Shown: in pieces, positions 22,675 to 33,464 of the stretch
Layout of the letters: each line of letters starts with the position of its first letter
How positions within the stretch are numbered: position 1 is the stretch's first letter
Source of the DNA: Symbiotaphrina buchneri
Taxonomy: Eukaryota > Ascomycota > Symbiotaphrinales > Symbiotaphrinaceae
NCBI GenBank assembly: GCA_001599915.1
Contig: BCIG01000027.1
Span: 186,001-250,000 of the forward strand
Length of the DNA stretch: 64,000 nucleotides
Reading direction: 5' to 3'
Translations under genes and position numbers: made by a program
The notes under the pieces: generated by a model
Told to the model about the DNA's origin: nothing
What the model saw: the letters and a program-made list of their open reading frames with translations, nothing else
The model's database searches: none

Positions 22675-24816
22675 CTACTCCCAGGAGAGCGATTCCGATG
22701 GATTCCCAAAATCGCCATCCCCGAAGAAACCCACCGAGTCCGGCAACATCCCCCACATCATTTCGTCCCATAAGCCGTCCATGTTAGTCGTGTCTAGCGC
22801 AGCATTCGGATCCCAAGCTCCGTAATCACTGCACAATTCCTGATGACTCATCCCCCGATTAGCATCATAGATTCGTGAGAGCACTTCCCGACTCTTGTGT
22901 CCTGCATTGCTCCAGATGGACATGTCCTCTAATAGCCTCAGAGCCAGCTCAACCTGAGAGCGCCAGTTATCGGCATTAGGGCTGCTCGGTTCCCAGAAGA
23001 GGCTCAACAACGGCACCCAGCTGGCCTGGTAGACGAACCAGACACCGTTCCAACCAGAAAGTTGATTTGGTACCCATTCCGTGGCTATGGACAGTATATT
23101 GTCATTCGCCAGTTGTCTGCAGGTGTCAATTATGGCTCTTTCTTCAGGTTCGAGCGATGAATACGCTGCTCCACGAAGAGCCGCATTAAGAAGGACCGGG
23201 CGGTGCAACACTACCCTCAAATTCTGGTAACGCCATTTCATCACCGCGCGAGCGGTAAGCAGTATTTCTGGGCCTGATTGCGTGGTATGCAGCAGCGGAT
23301 GGAGATTATCGTGCCAGCTTTTGAGCTTCTCGTCAAGGCACATGATCTGCTTCAAGTCCAGCAATGGAGATACAGCGAGTCGGTCCTGTATCTCCATAGC
23401 CACCTTACAGAACTGCAGACTTCCGATAAGAGGGAGTATCGTAGTGCCCATTTCAGCCTACCAACCGTCAGTCAAGTTCGTTCGTTGTAGGGTTGAGGAC
23501 CCACGAAGCCGGCACTCGTGCTTGGAAGTCGGACAGTGACGGCAGCTCCAGCAGCATTCAATGATGGTCTACCCAGCGTTGTTGAACCCCAGATGTCCAT
23601 GCAAAATAGGCTCCACCATGTTCTACGTCTCACTTGAGCCGCTATATCCGCATCAGACCCGGCAACACCGTTTGCTAGCGATGATCCGTCGGGATACTCT
23701 CTGTGCAAACCCAGCGCACAGGCCATACGGACTGCGGCCCCTGTGACTGCATAGGCCATGTTGGGCCGGTTGCGGTAATGCAAATAGAAGCCTCCCATTA
23801 GGATCAGCGCCTGCAGAGTCTCCAGGCGTCCGCTGCCAAAGCTATCAAGACCTAGGTATTGCTTCGCTTCGTTGTAGTAGGAAGCGTGGATCTTGTTGAT
23901 AGATGTTGAAGCGGCAATACTTCCCAGTGCTAAGACCATATTAAGCAGTGCCAGCCACGAAGCATCGGTGCGTTCTTCAGACTGGAAAGTTGTGCGGAAG
24001 GTGGGCTCATGTATCATTGGTACAAAGATGTGAACATGCTTGAAATATGCATCAATATAGTCCAACTCCTTCAGATACATCGCTTCTTGAGAAGGCACTG
24101 GTGTTGGAGCACGGCTTGGTCGGACCGAAGTCCTACTGGCGGCTTGAGCAGAGAGATCTCTCACTGTAGGGGCTATCCTGAGGATGACTTTCATGGCCGC
24201 ATTGACGGACGCTACCCCAACGTAAGACGACGGTCTATCAGCCGCCATGGAGAGGGAGTTGACATCATCTGAGACGATGTCGACACCGTCAGCATTTGGC
24301 TCAGACTCATCAAACCCGAAATTCTGGTTTGAGGGTGCCTCGAGGCAATCGAACGTATGTCCCGACGTCTCGGCCGAGCCACTAGGTATTGACTGCGAGG
24401 GAGGATTGGCTGCCACAGCCAAAAGCTCCTCTCTGGAGAGCTTGCGGAGAGATGAGACGTCCACCGAGGGAAATAGGCGGTCTAAGACTATCTGGCAGTC
24501 CTGAAGAGACGCAGACAGTAGCTCCACCGTTCTATTGCAACCCCGTCAACAGACATGGTTGATGCTTCTTGCCGCGGACAACACACCTGCGGGAAGGCAG
24601 AAACCTTTGGCGGGGTTCCGGATAATGGCAAGACTTTGCCTGCCCATAATTTACGCACCGATCGCATGGCTGTGTGCCTGTACACCGTATTTTCCGGCGT
24701 TTACACTCGGCACAAGCATGAGCGACTGTGGACGTGCCTCGGGTGTTCGAGCTGCGAGACAACCTTCGTCCTTCAGGCTTGGGCAGCGGAGGCGTACCCT
24801 GAAACTGCGTGAACAT
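22675..24816 (-). CDS. clrB: Zn2Cys6 transcription factor, probable ClrB/ManR (mannan and cellulose regulator)
   Basis: Three exons (24816-24587, 24531-23505, 23457-22675) join to 679 residues. The N-terminal Gal4-type cluster CAECKRRKIRC...CDRC...C has spacing C-x2-C-x6-C-x5-C-x2-C-x8-C (about residues 35-62). A fungal_trans middle-homology region follows: FVPMIHEPTFR, RMACALGLHREYP and RRRTWWSLFCMDIWG. The tail is acidic, with several Trp/Met-rich segments, and may activate. From memory, beta-mannosidase B and the cellulose/mannan regulator ClrB are neighbours in A. nidulans, and this gene is convergent with mndB, so I assign it to ClrB/ManR by position and architecture. The family is sure; the orthology is inferred. 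Intron 2 uses donor GTGGGT because the alternative GTCCTC donor would give an immediate stop. Confidence 0.8.
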
Positions 24817-25817
24817 GGCGCCAACAGTCCTATGAGCTCTGTAGAAGAATCAGTACTGAGGAGGAGTGCAAAGAGTAGCCGAGTATCATTCGGATCGATA
24901 TATCCAGAAAGTTCACCAATGGACCGCCAACTTGGACGCACGGCCGGTTGCTTCCCCGCATTTTAGCGTTGTATCGCCTGCTGGTACTATGTACCTTACA
25001 TGCATCCATCCCTATCGCTGTTGACAGGTAGTAGGTACAGTACCTTCACCTTCTTGTCCTTGCAATGAGCGCCTTGTGGTCCCTGAAGATCTCGAGAGAT
25101 TTCACGCGGCAGATGCGTACTGCATGGACACTCGAACAACAAACACGTAACATATGAGATAGTAAGGGTCTTTGCGAATGAAGGCTTATCACCGTGGGTG
25201 TAAAGGGTTCGCCCCAATTCACTACTGAATGGTCAGGAATGTCGAAAATTAAATAGCATTCGTTGGAGCTCTCACAGGCATCCATCAGGCTATAAGCTTG
25301 CTTCTATCGTAATGCACTGCTTCAATGGGCACCATTAGTAGTGCCATTAGCTGACGCATAGATGATTGGACGATTTTTGGCAAAGCAGGCGGCGGCCGGC
25401 TTGATCAGCAGATCACGTCCACATCTTTCGACCAATGAAGACTGCAAGATAAGATGCTCTGCAGCTCCTCCAGGCTGGATCTATCAACCACATTTCTCAA
25501 ATCTTGCCTCAAGGGCCGATTATGAGCCTATATCAACATTGTGTTATCGAGATGAACCTACAATATGAATTTAGTTTTGAGCTCATGAGCTTGGTGGAAC
25601 CCTTTCCCCTGCAACCTCGCTCCTGCGGGCAGCCTCGTTGCCATTCCCCGGGTACTGAGCTGATATCATGAAAATGCGTGAGAAAACCCTCGATATAGAA
25701 TCCTCACTGCACGGGTGCTAGCAACTTAGCTAAGTACCTTAGACTTTCTATAAGGCACAGCCTGCCAGATTGTCCAGTTTGCTGTTATAGAAAAACCTCA
25801 CTTACATGTGCAATTAG
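24817..25817. other. Intergenic region upstream of the clrB-like gene
   Basis: Promoter region of the regulator (reads left) and upstream side of the small zinc-motif gene (reads right). A TACCTTA word lies at 25735-25741. A missing first exon of the zinc-motif gene may be here, but I could not place it. Confidence 0.5.
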
Positions 25818-26132
25818 TGCAATCCGGCTTGCCCTGATAATCAGAACAAGACGCCTAAAGACAAGCAAATATGCGCAGCTTGCAAACATCAGAAATGCAA
25901 CGGATGTAATGCAGATATGGTTATGGTTAACACTTTCTTTCCAATATTCGAAGTAGGACCGGAATCGGTGTTATGGTATTGTGTAAGTCGCACCAACACC
26001 GTCATTGAGAAGACCGGCTTACCAGACCTCTCAAGGAAGTGTCGATGCAACGAGGGGCCTCTGTCACTCGTATTGGAGGACTTCTGCATGCTCTGCGGAC
26101 ACAGACGATGCGCATATTGTCAGGTTGAGTAG
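25818..26132 (+). CDS. Small putative zinc-binding protein with two CxxCxHxxCxxC modules (5' end unresolved)
   Basis: Translation from an acceptor-like CAATTAG at 25817 reads about 105 residues to the TAG at 26130-26132. It holds two copies of one spacing: CAACKHQKCNGC (25872-25907) and CMLCGHRRCAYC (26088-26123), both C-x2-C-x-H-x2-C-x2-C. This looks like paired zinc knuckles, similar to small cysteine-rich proteins common in ascomycetes. Other cysteines (TGC AAT CCG GCT TGC at the start, CRC in the middle) support a metal-binding fold. An upstream exon with the start codon must exist, since an in-frame stop precedes 25818; the first internal ATG is 25917. A 45-nt, frame-neutral intron (25981-26025) is possible. 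The stop is 19 bp from that of the next, convergent gene. Function unknown; it could be a degraded gene. Confidence 0.45.
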   Translation, partial: CNPACPDNQNKTPKDKQICAACKHQKCNGCNADMVMVNTFFPIFEVGPESVLWYCVSRTNTVIEKTGLPDLSRKCRCNEGPLSLVLEDFCMLCGHRRCAYCQVE

Positions 26133-26151
26133 TACCTAAGCTTATGTACGG

Positions 26152-27999
26152 TCACCCGCCCAGCAGGCTCTTACTCCTCCGGACTTTCATCGATTGAAGA
26201 CATGCAAACGCTACAAGCAAAGTTGAAGCAGTCAAGGCCACCAATATAATGGTGTATATGAGCCATGATCCCGTCGAGATCATGGACATGCTGAAGATGG
26301 ACTGCACAAGGTCGGGACATCAGCACTTGCAGCCGGAAAGGTCACCAGGGTTGTCGTACTCGTCACCTACCGTTGCAAGGGATAAGGGCAAATAGAAAAC
26401 CGTGACGTATGTCAGGAGACCAATTGTATCGTTTTGTTTCGTAGCAGTACGGCTTTCGACCAGCGAGGACGCGTTGATGAGCTATATTGAATGAGATTCG
26501 GGAGACGAAGGTGGACGTCGGAGCATACACCACTTCTCATGTCATCAAACATCTCAATCTTCTGCCTCAGAAAAGTCCTATATGATCTGAGCTCGCCCAA
26601 GGCTTTGTTCATGGTTGCTAAATATCGTTTGTCCCACGCCTCCTGTAATATCCGTCTTCTTTTGATCTGAAATACCCGATCCCAGTAGCCTCGAAACCCT
26701 CCCACGATTCGATAGTTGTGGAGAGCGTATTGTAGAATAGTCTCAAGACTTGAAGAGTTCTTCCGAGTTCCTCGTCCTCTTAAGTATTCTGTCATCCACG
26801 AAGGTCTTCGTGGCCGTATCTTCACTAAAGATGCCTTCCTCCTGGAAAATTTCAGGACATATACGGAATCAAGCACAGCAGACTTACGTGAGCTTTCAAG
26901 CGACGGTCGAGGCTGGCCACAATGTTGTTCCACTCCCGCAACACCTGAGTCATGCGGCGCGAGAGGACCGCTAAGAAGTATTCTCGCGGGTTCCAAGTCG
27001 GCATCTTTACCTCACGTTGACCAAGCAAAGGTGCATCCACCCTCCTTCTCTTAAACACATCCATGCTCTCCCCGCTGCCATAATATGTCTCAACTAAGCA
27101 ATATGATGACCACAGCCACTCATCAGCACCCACCACCAGAAATGAGATTTGCGCCTCGTAGAAATACTCGTAGCAACGCTCATTCTCCTCGGCTTTGGTA
27201 GGGTTGAAGCGCCCCGAACGCCTTAATCCTCTCTTGTCCAACTGACCTCGTCTGATTGCAAAGTATGGTATATGAAATTCAAACGTGAAGCGAGCAGATG
27301 TTGCCGCGTCGAAATAAGCGCTGTGCATGAGACTGCGAAGAAGGAATTCTCGAAGAAAGTGTACACAAGGTTTTGGCACCGTTACCGCTAGCACATAAGC
27401 ACACTCAGGAGACATATCGGTTATATAACTGCATGCATATTGTCAGAATAAGGCAGGTGAGGGGTGCTACCATACTCACACCACGCGACGCTCGACCTCA
27501 TTTGCCAGACGCTGAAGGAAGTCAGATACATGTGCATTCGCCGGTCACGGAGCTGGGTACATGCGGATTCATCCAGCCGTGCTCGCAACTGCCTTGGGCC
27601 CAGGACCTTATGGTAGTCTATGCGACCTGGTGGTGGGTTTGGACCATAAACTTCCCAATTCCGAGCAGTTATGCCTCGCGGATCCCAGTCATCCCTGTTA
27701 TCGTCGACAAGCGCAGTGCCTTGCTCCAGAGAGATGGTCTGTGGAATGCAAGCGTCCAGGTCACCGCGAGAAAGGTACCTTTCCAACGGGAGATATCTGT
27801 ATTGCGTTTGTTCAACCTCAAGCGGCGGGCTGCCTAGCAGTAAAAAGGCATCTATTGCAGTCTCGTTCGATTCGACTGGAACTCTTTTGTCTTCAGCGGC
27901 AAGGAAACCTGGCCGGCGCACCTCGAAATGCTTGTCCCAAATATATATGCGGTCTCTAGCGGAGGAATTGAAAACCAGTGTATTTGCTGGCCAGGCCAT
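26152..27999 (-). CDS. Fungal CorA-like membrane protein, one exon disrupted or alternatively spliced
   Basis: Exons 27999-27476, 27428-26888, a third ending at 26529, 26481-26371 and 26301-26152 build a fungus-specific protein. Marks are WDPRGITARNWEVYGPNPPP and RIDYHKVLGPRQLRAR, a long helical middle with ADEWLWSSYCLVETYYG and MPTWNPREYFL, a DDMRSGLINASSLVESRTAT segment before the membrane part, and two C-terminal hydrophobic helices (LLTYVTVFYLPLSLA; YTIILVALTASTLLVAFACL), the CorA-like layout. No GMN motif is present, so Mg2+ transport is doubtful. If exon 3 starts at 26841, the best family-like sequence (FVDDRILKRTR) appears but a one-base frameshift near 26750 is needed. If it starts at 26759, the frame is intact (518 residues) but that segment is lost. 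Function unknown. Confidence 0.7.
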
Positions 28000-28823
28000 T
28001 GTCGCGCTACAAGAACGGTTTCAAAAAGATTGAGAAATTCATGCTTTCATGGAAAAGCATTGTTGCCTGCGGTCTTGCAAGTGAACAGCACTGAGCACAG
28101 CCTTGTCCGCATTTTGGTGGGCATGTCGATGTACGAGTATCGGTACCAGAGGCCTGTGAAAGGCTGGACGTAAGGTGGTTCACAGGTTCTTAACATAAAA
28201 TCCCGTTGAGATCACATAGCCAATGTGTGGGAAAAAGGTATAAGTCTCCATGCCTATCCACAACTGATTTATTGCTGTGTCGCTGAGTCCAACCTTAAGC
28301 CGTGAACATCGAGATATGAAAAGGACTTGATAAGCGGTGGTAAGGAAGAAGCTTGTACACCTGTACTCTGTACCTTAGCTTAACTTACAGTTAGAGTACC
28401 GTACGGTCCATTTGTGCATCAGCGACGCAAGTGATGTTAGCCAGATACGGTAGAGCCTTGCACACCTACTTTTGCTGGTGACGGCTGTTTCCTCCCTGTC
28501 ACGCTAGGTCCAGCTAGATTGACCCTATCGGGTGGCTGATCCGATCAGAAGCATCTTATCAGCGGCCGGCGTCATACCAAAGATACCAGAGCTACCTTAG
28601 TACTTGTGCGGGGCTGCACCGGCGGGTTCCTCATCCTATCGCACAGACATACAAAGACCACGAAGACTCCCCAGCTTCCTTGGAGGATCAGAATTTCTCT
28701 TCCTTTGGATATCCTCGCAATTGACCAGCTTCCATATCACCCTGTGTTGTCTAGGAAGATCGGCAAGGGAACAGAGCTCGAAGGACCGCGTTACCGAGCG
28801 GCCAACGTCTGAATCGAGCAATC
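28000..28823. other. Divergent promoter region, CorA-like gene and 5-oxoprolinase
   Basis: Between two genes that read apart. TACCTTA words lie at 28371-28377 and 28593-28599. Small frames near 28604-28846 are not supported as genes. Confidence 0.55.
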
Positions 28824-31800
28824 ATGGGGAGCATGCCAGAGAGTAATGGCGGTATTCGCATCGCCATAGATGTGAGTCCGCACTCCTTCTTCGATACCAC
28901 CGTTTACACCGATACTGATGTCCTCCCAGCGCGGCGGTACCTTCACCGACTGCGTAGGCAATCCGGGAACTGGCAAGATGGAGGACGATGTCATTATCAA
29001 ATTGCTTTCCGAAGATCCATCCAACTACGATGACGCTCCTCTAGAAGGCATCAGGCGATTGTTATCGAAGTTTGAGGGTAGGGAAATCCCGAGAGGAGAA
29101 CCATTGGACACTTCGAAGATCGAGAGTATCAGAATGGGCACTACAGTGGCCACAAACGCCCTGCTGGAGAGGAAAGGGGAAGATATTGCCATGGTAGTCA
29201 CTAAGGGGTTTAAGGATTGTATAGAGATTGGTAACCAGTCGAGACCGCGCATTTTCGACCTGGCAATTCGCAAGCCTGAGGTGTTGTACAAGGAGGTTTT
29301 GGAAATCGATGAACGAGTCACCTTGGAAGATTACGCGGAAGATCCAGAAAGGCATGTTACCAAGACAGAAGCCAGGGAGAAAACGCCCAAGAACGCCGAA
29401 CTTGTTCAGGGATTGTCAGGGGAAGCTGTCCGTATCCTTCAACGACCGGATGAAGAAAAAATCCGCAAACAGTTACAAGAAGTATATGACCAAGGTATTC
29501 CAAGTATTGCGGTGTGTTTGATGCACGGATACACTTTCCCAGATCATGAAGCACTCGTCGGACGGATAGCAAAGGATATTGGTTTCAAGCATGTCAGTTT
29601 GAGCCATGAACTTATGCCGATGATCAAGCTCGTCCCGCGGGCTACCTCAGCCTGTGCTGATGCATATCTCACTCCAAAAATCCGGAAGTACATCTCCGGT
29701 TTCGAGAAGGGCTTTGAGGGAGGCCTGGGTACAGAAAGTGTCAAGAAGGAGAAAGGTACAAAGGGAGCTCGGTGTGAGTTCATGCAGTCTGATGGTGGTT
29801 TGGTCGACGTCAGTCAGTTCTCTGGTTTGAAGGCAATCCTCTCTGGACCTGCAGGCGGCGTTGTAGGCTACGCTCTCACATCTTATGATCCTGAGACAAA
29901 GACCCCTGTCATCGGCTTTGATATGGGAGGAACAAGTACCGATGTTAGTCGATACGGTTCGGGCAGATACGAACACGTTTTCGAGACAACTACGGCTGGG
30001 GTTACAATCCAATCACCTCAGCTCGATATCAACACCGTGGCCGCTGGTGGTGGCTCCCGCTTATTCTTCCGAAACGGCTTGTTCGTGGTAGGCCCTGAAT
30101 CTGCTGGAGCCCATCCAGGACCCGCATGCTATAGGAAGGGAGGCCCCCTTACAGTTACGGATGCCAACCTATTTCTTGGACGCCTACTACCTGACTTCTT
30201 CCCCAAGATCTTCGGCAAGAATGAAAATGAAGGTCTGGACGAGAAGGCAAGCGAGAAGTTATTTCAGGAGTTGACGGATCAGATCAACAAGGAGCATGCC
30301 GGGGACAATAAGGATAAGCACATGACCCCAGATGAAGTCGCTTATGGGTTTATTAAGATTGCGAATGAGACAATGACGCGGCCGATCCGTTCTCTCACAG
30401 AGGCTAAAGGTCACGATACGTCCCAGCATCGTCTGGCAACATTCGGTGGTGCTGGTGGTCAGCACGCCGTTGCCATTGCCGAAAGTCTCGGCATCAAACA
30501 GATCTTGGTTCACCGCTACTCGTCCGTGCTCTCGGCCTACGGGATGTCTCTAGCGGATGTCGTCGACGAGCAACAAAGCCCAGAGTCGAAAGTCTGGGCT
30601 GATGAGGCGAGAGAGGATCTGAAAAAGAAAATGGCAGAGCTGAAGGACAAATCAAGGAAGGTTCTGGAGGACCAGGGATTTACGAAGGATAAAATAGTGT
30701 TCGAGGAGTACCTCAACATGCGATACCGCGGGACGGAATCTGCGTTGATGGTCGTAAAACCTACAGAGGAGGAGGTGAAAAAGGATTACAACGGTGACGA
30801 CTGGGCTTACGGCGAAGCCTTTGTCAAACAACATCAGCAAGAATTCGGCTTTACCTTGCCGGATCGGGACATCATCGTGGATGATGTCAGAGTTCGTGGC
30901 ATTGGCAAGAGCTTTGAAGGCATGCAGAAGACTGTGGACCAGCAGTTGAAAGAGATCAAACCAAAAGAGCTTGCGGAAGGACAGAAGAGGTATTCTGTTA
31001 AGAAAGTCTATTTTGAAGGCGGCAGGCAGGATACTCCCGTCTATAAGCTGGAAGATTTGGAAGTTGGAGACCGTATCAAGGGCCCTGCGATCCTGGCAGA
31101 TGGCACACAGACGATCGTAATTACCCCTGGATCCTCGGCTCTGATCACTGGGACACATGTGGTGATCAATCTGGGGGATGAGAGTAGCATGGGCAAGAAG
31201 GTCAATGCGCAGGAGGTGGATCCTATCATGCTGAGTATTTTTGCCAACCGTTTCATGGCCATTGCGGAGCAGATGGGGAGGGCTCTGCAGAAGACAAGTG
31301 TAAGTACGAACGTAAAGGAAAGACTGGACTACTCTTGTGCATTATTTGACGAGACTGGTGGGCTGGTTGCGAATGGTAAGCAACTCTCCTCAGCACGCAA
31401 TCACTGTTCATGCTGATACTTTCCCAAGCTCCTCATTTACCTGTCCACTTGGGTAGTATGTCTACTTGTGTCAGGACACAAGCCAAGCTTTGGAAGGGTA
31501 AGCTGAAGAGAGGTGACGTGGTCGTCTCAAATCATCCTGAATACGGCGGCACCCATCTCCCGGACATAACGGTCATCACTCCGGCTTTCAGCGGCGATAA
31601 GATCATTTTCTACGTTGCTTCCCGTGCACATCACGCCGATATTGGTGGTATTCTACCTGGTTCTATGCCGCCTCATTCTCGGGAGCTATACCAGGAGGGT
31701 GCTGCCATCAAGGCGGAAAAGCTTGTTTCGGAAGGCAAATTCAATGAGGAGAGAATTGTAGAGTTGCTCCACACGGAGCCTGCCAAATATCCGGGTTGCA

Positions 31801-33065
31801 GCGGTACACGTTGTCTGGCTGATAATCTCAATGACTTGAAGGCGCAGATTGCTGCCAATCAAAAGGGTATCAATCTGATCAGCACCCTCATCGAGGATTA
31901 CGGCGAAGAGGTGGTACAATTCTACATGGAAAAGATCCAAGATAACGCAGAGCTCAGCGTCAGGAACCTACTGAAGAAGGTCAGCAAGCGGTTCGAGGGA
32001 CAAGATCTGCGAGCCATAGATTATATGGATGATGGCAGCCCGATCCAATTGAAGGTCACGATCGATGCTGAAAAGGGGGAAGCTGTATTCGACTTTGAAG
32101 GGACCGGGGAAGAAGTTTATGGTATGTTAACCCGGTCGATTCTCCCACTGCAACTATTAACCGTCATAGGCAATATCAACGCTCCTCAGGCCGTCACGTA
32201 CTCTGCTATAATCTACTGCCTGCGCTGCCTGATATCTGAAGATATCCCCCTTAATCAAGGCTGCCTGAAGCCCATTGATGTGCGCATCCCGCCTAAGTCC
32301 TTCCTCTCACCCTCCGACAAGGCAGCGGTGGTAGGTGGCAATGTCCTGACCAGTCAGCGGGTGACGGACGTCGTCCTCCGTGCATTCCAAGCCTGCGCCG
32401 CCTCTCAAGGGGACTGCAACAACCTGACCTTCGGCTTCGGCGGTAACCAGTCCGGTCAGGAAGAGACCAAAGGGTTTGGATACTACGAGACCATTGCCGG
32501 AGGTAGTGGTGCCGGACCAGGCTGGAACGGCACGAGCGGTGTGCACACGCACATGACAAATACGCGGATCACCGACGCCGAGGTCTTCGAGCGCCGCTAT
32601 CCCGTCTTGCTGCGTGAATTCAGCCTGCGGCCGGGATCGGGCGGCCAGGGCCAACACCCCGGTGGGGATGGTGTGGTGCGAGACATCGAGTTCCGCATCC
32701 CTGTGCAGGCGTCGATCCTTTCGGAGCGCCGCGTGTATCACCCCTATGGCCTCAATGGAGGCGAGGACGCGCAGTGCGGTCTTAACATCTGGGTGCGCAA
32801 GGTGAAGAAGGGCGGTCCGATCATGGACAAGAAGGAGGACGAGGAAGAGGCGTGGGAATACAGGCGGATCAACATGGGCGGCAAGAACACTGCGGCCATG
32901 CAACCTGGTGAGCGCATCATCGTCATGACGCCTGGTGGTGGTGGTTGGGGAGCCGTGGGTGGGGAGAGTAAGGCCAGGTCGGCGCAGGATCATAGGGATC
33001 CCAAGCATGCGTGGAGGAGTGGTAGTATTGCTGCCAGGGTGGAGACGGCCGAGACGGCCATCTAG
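28824..33065 (+). CDS. OXP1: 5-oxoprolinase (ATP-hydrolysing)
   Basis: Four exons (28824-28871, 28930-31375, 31429-32121, 32170-33065) join to 1360 residues. The first exon of 16 codons splices to give [15 protein letters not shown], the conserved hydantoinase A phosphate loop. Further marks are [61 protein letters not shown] and [17 protein letters not shown] in the hydantoinase A half. The hydantoinase B half has [49 protein letters not shown] and the C-terminal MTPGGGGWG. The enzyme opens 5-oxoproline to glutamate using ATP in the gamma-glutamyl (glutathione) cycle, in the cytosol. Length and both halves match eukaryotic oxoprolinase. It is convergent with the fimbrin gene. Confidence 0.96.
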
Positions 33066-33464
33066 AGCAATGAGTACATCGGAGCTATAGACAATGGATA
33101 CCGAGGGACCTGCATGATATAAAGATGGTGATTGTACATCAGACAGACAATTGATATGCTTAGATCTCGCGGCTGCTTGGCTCTTTTCAGATTTACCCTG
33201 GAAGTTTCTAGATACGGTGCAGTCCGGGCTATCAAAGCATCAGGAATTTCCACAGGCCACAGTTAACTTGATTCATAGCTAATTCTTTTATCACTCTGAG
33301 CCCGCCCAACGTGAAACGTATGTTAGGACAATCGTTAGAAGTAATTGCGTCCTCTCCAGCGTGGACAACCATGACCCCATGGATTTGGCAGCTATGTCGA
33401 TACTCCCTTGGCTATACTCGTTGAAACACCGCCTCCCAAACCATAGCAACACAGGAATTCCTTG
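33066..33464. other. Convergent intergenic region
   Basis: About 400 bp between the stops of 5-oxoprolinase (+) and fimbrin (-). No gene or repeat seen. Confidence 0.6.
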
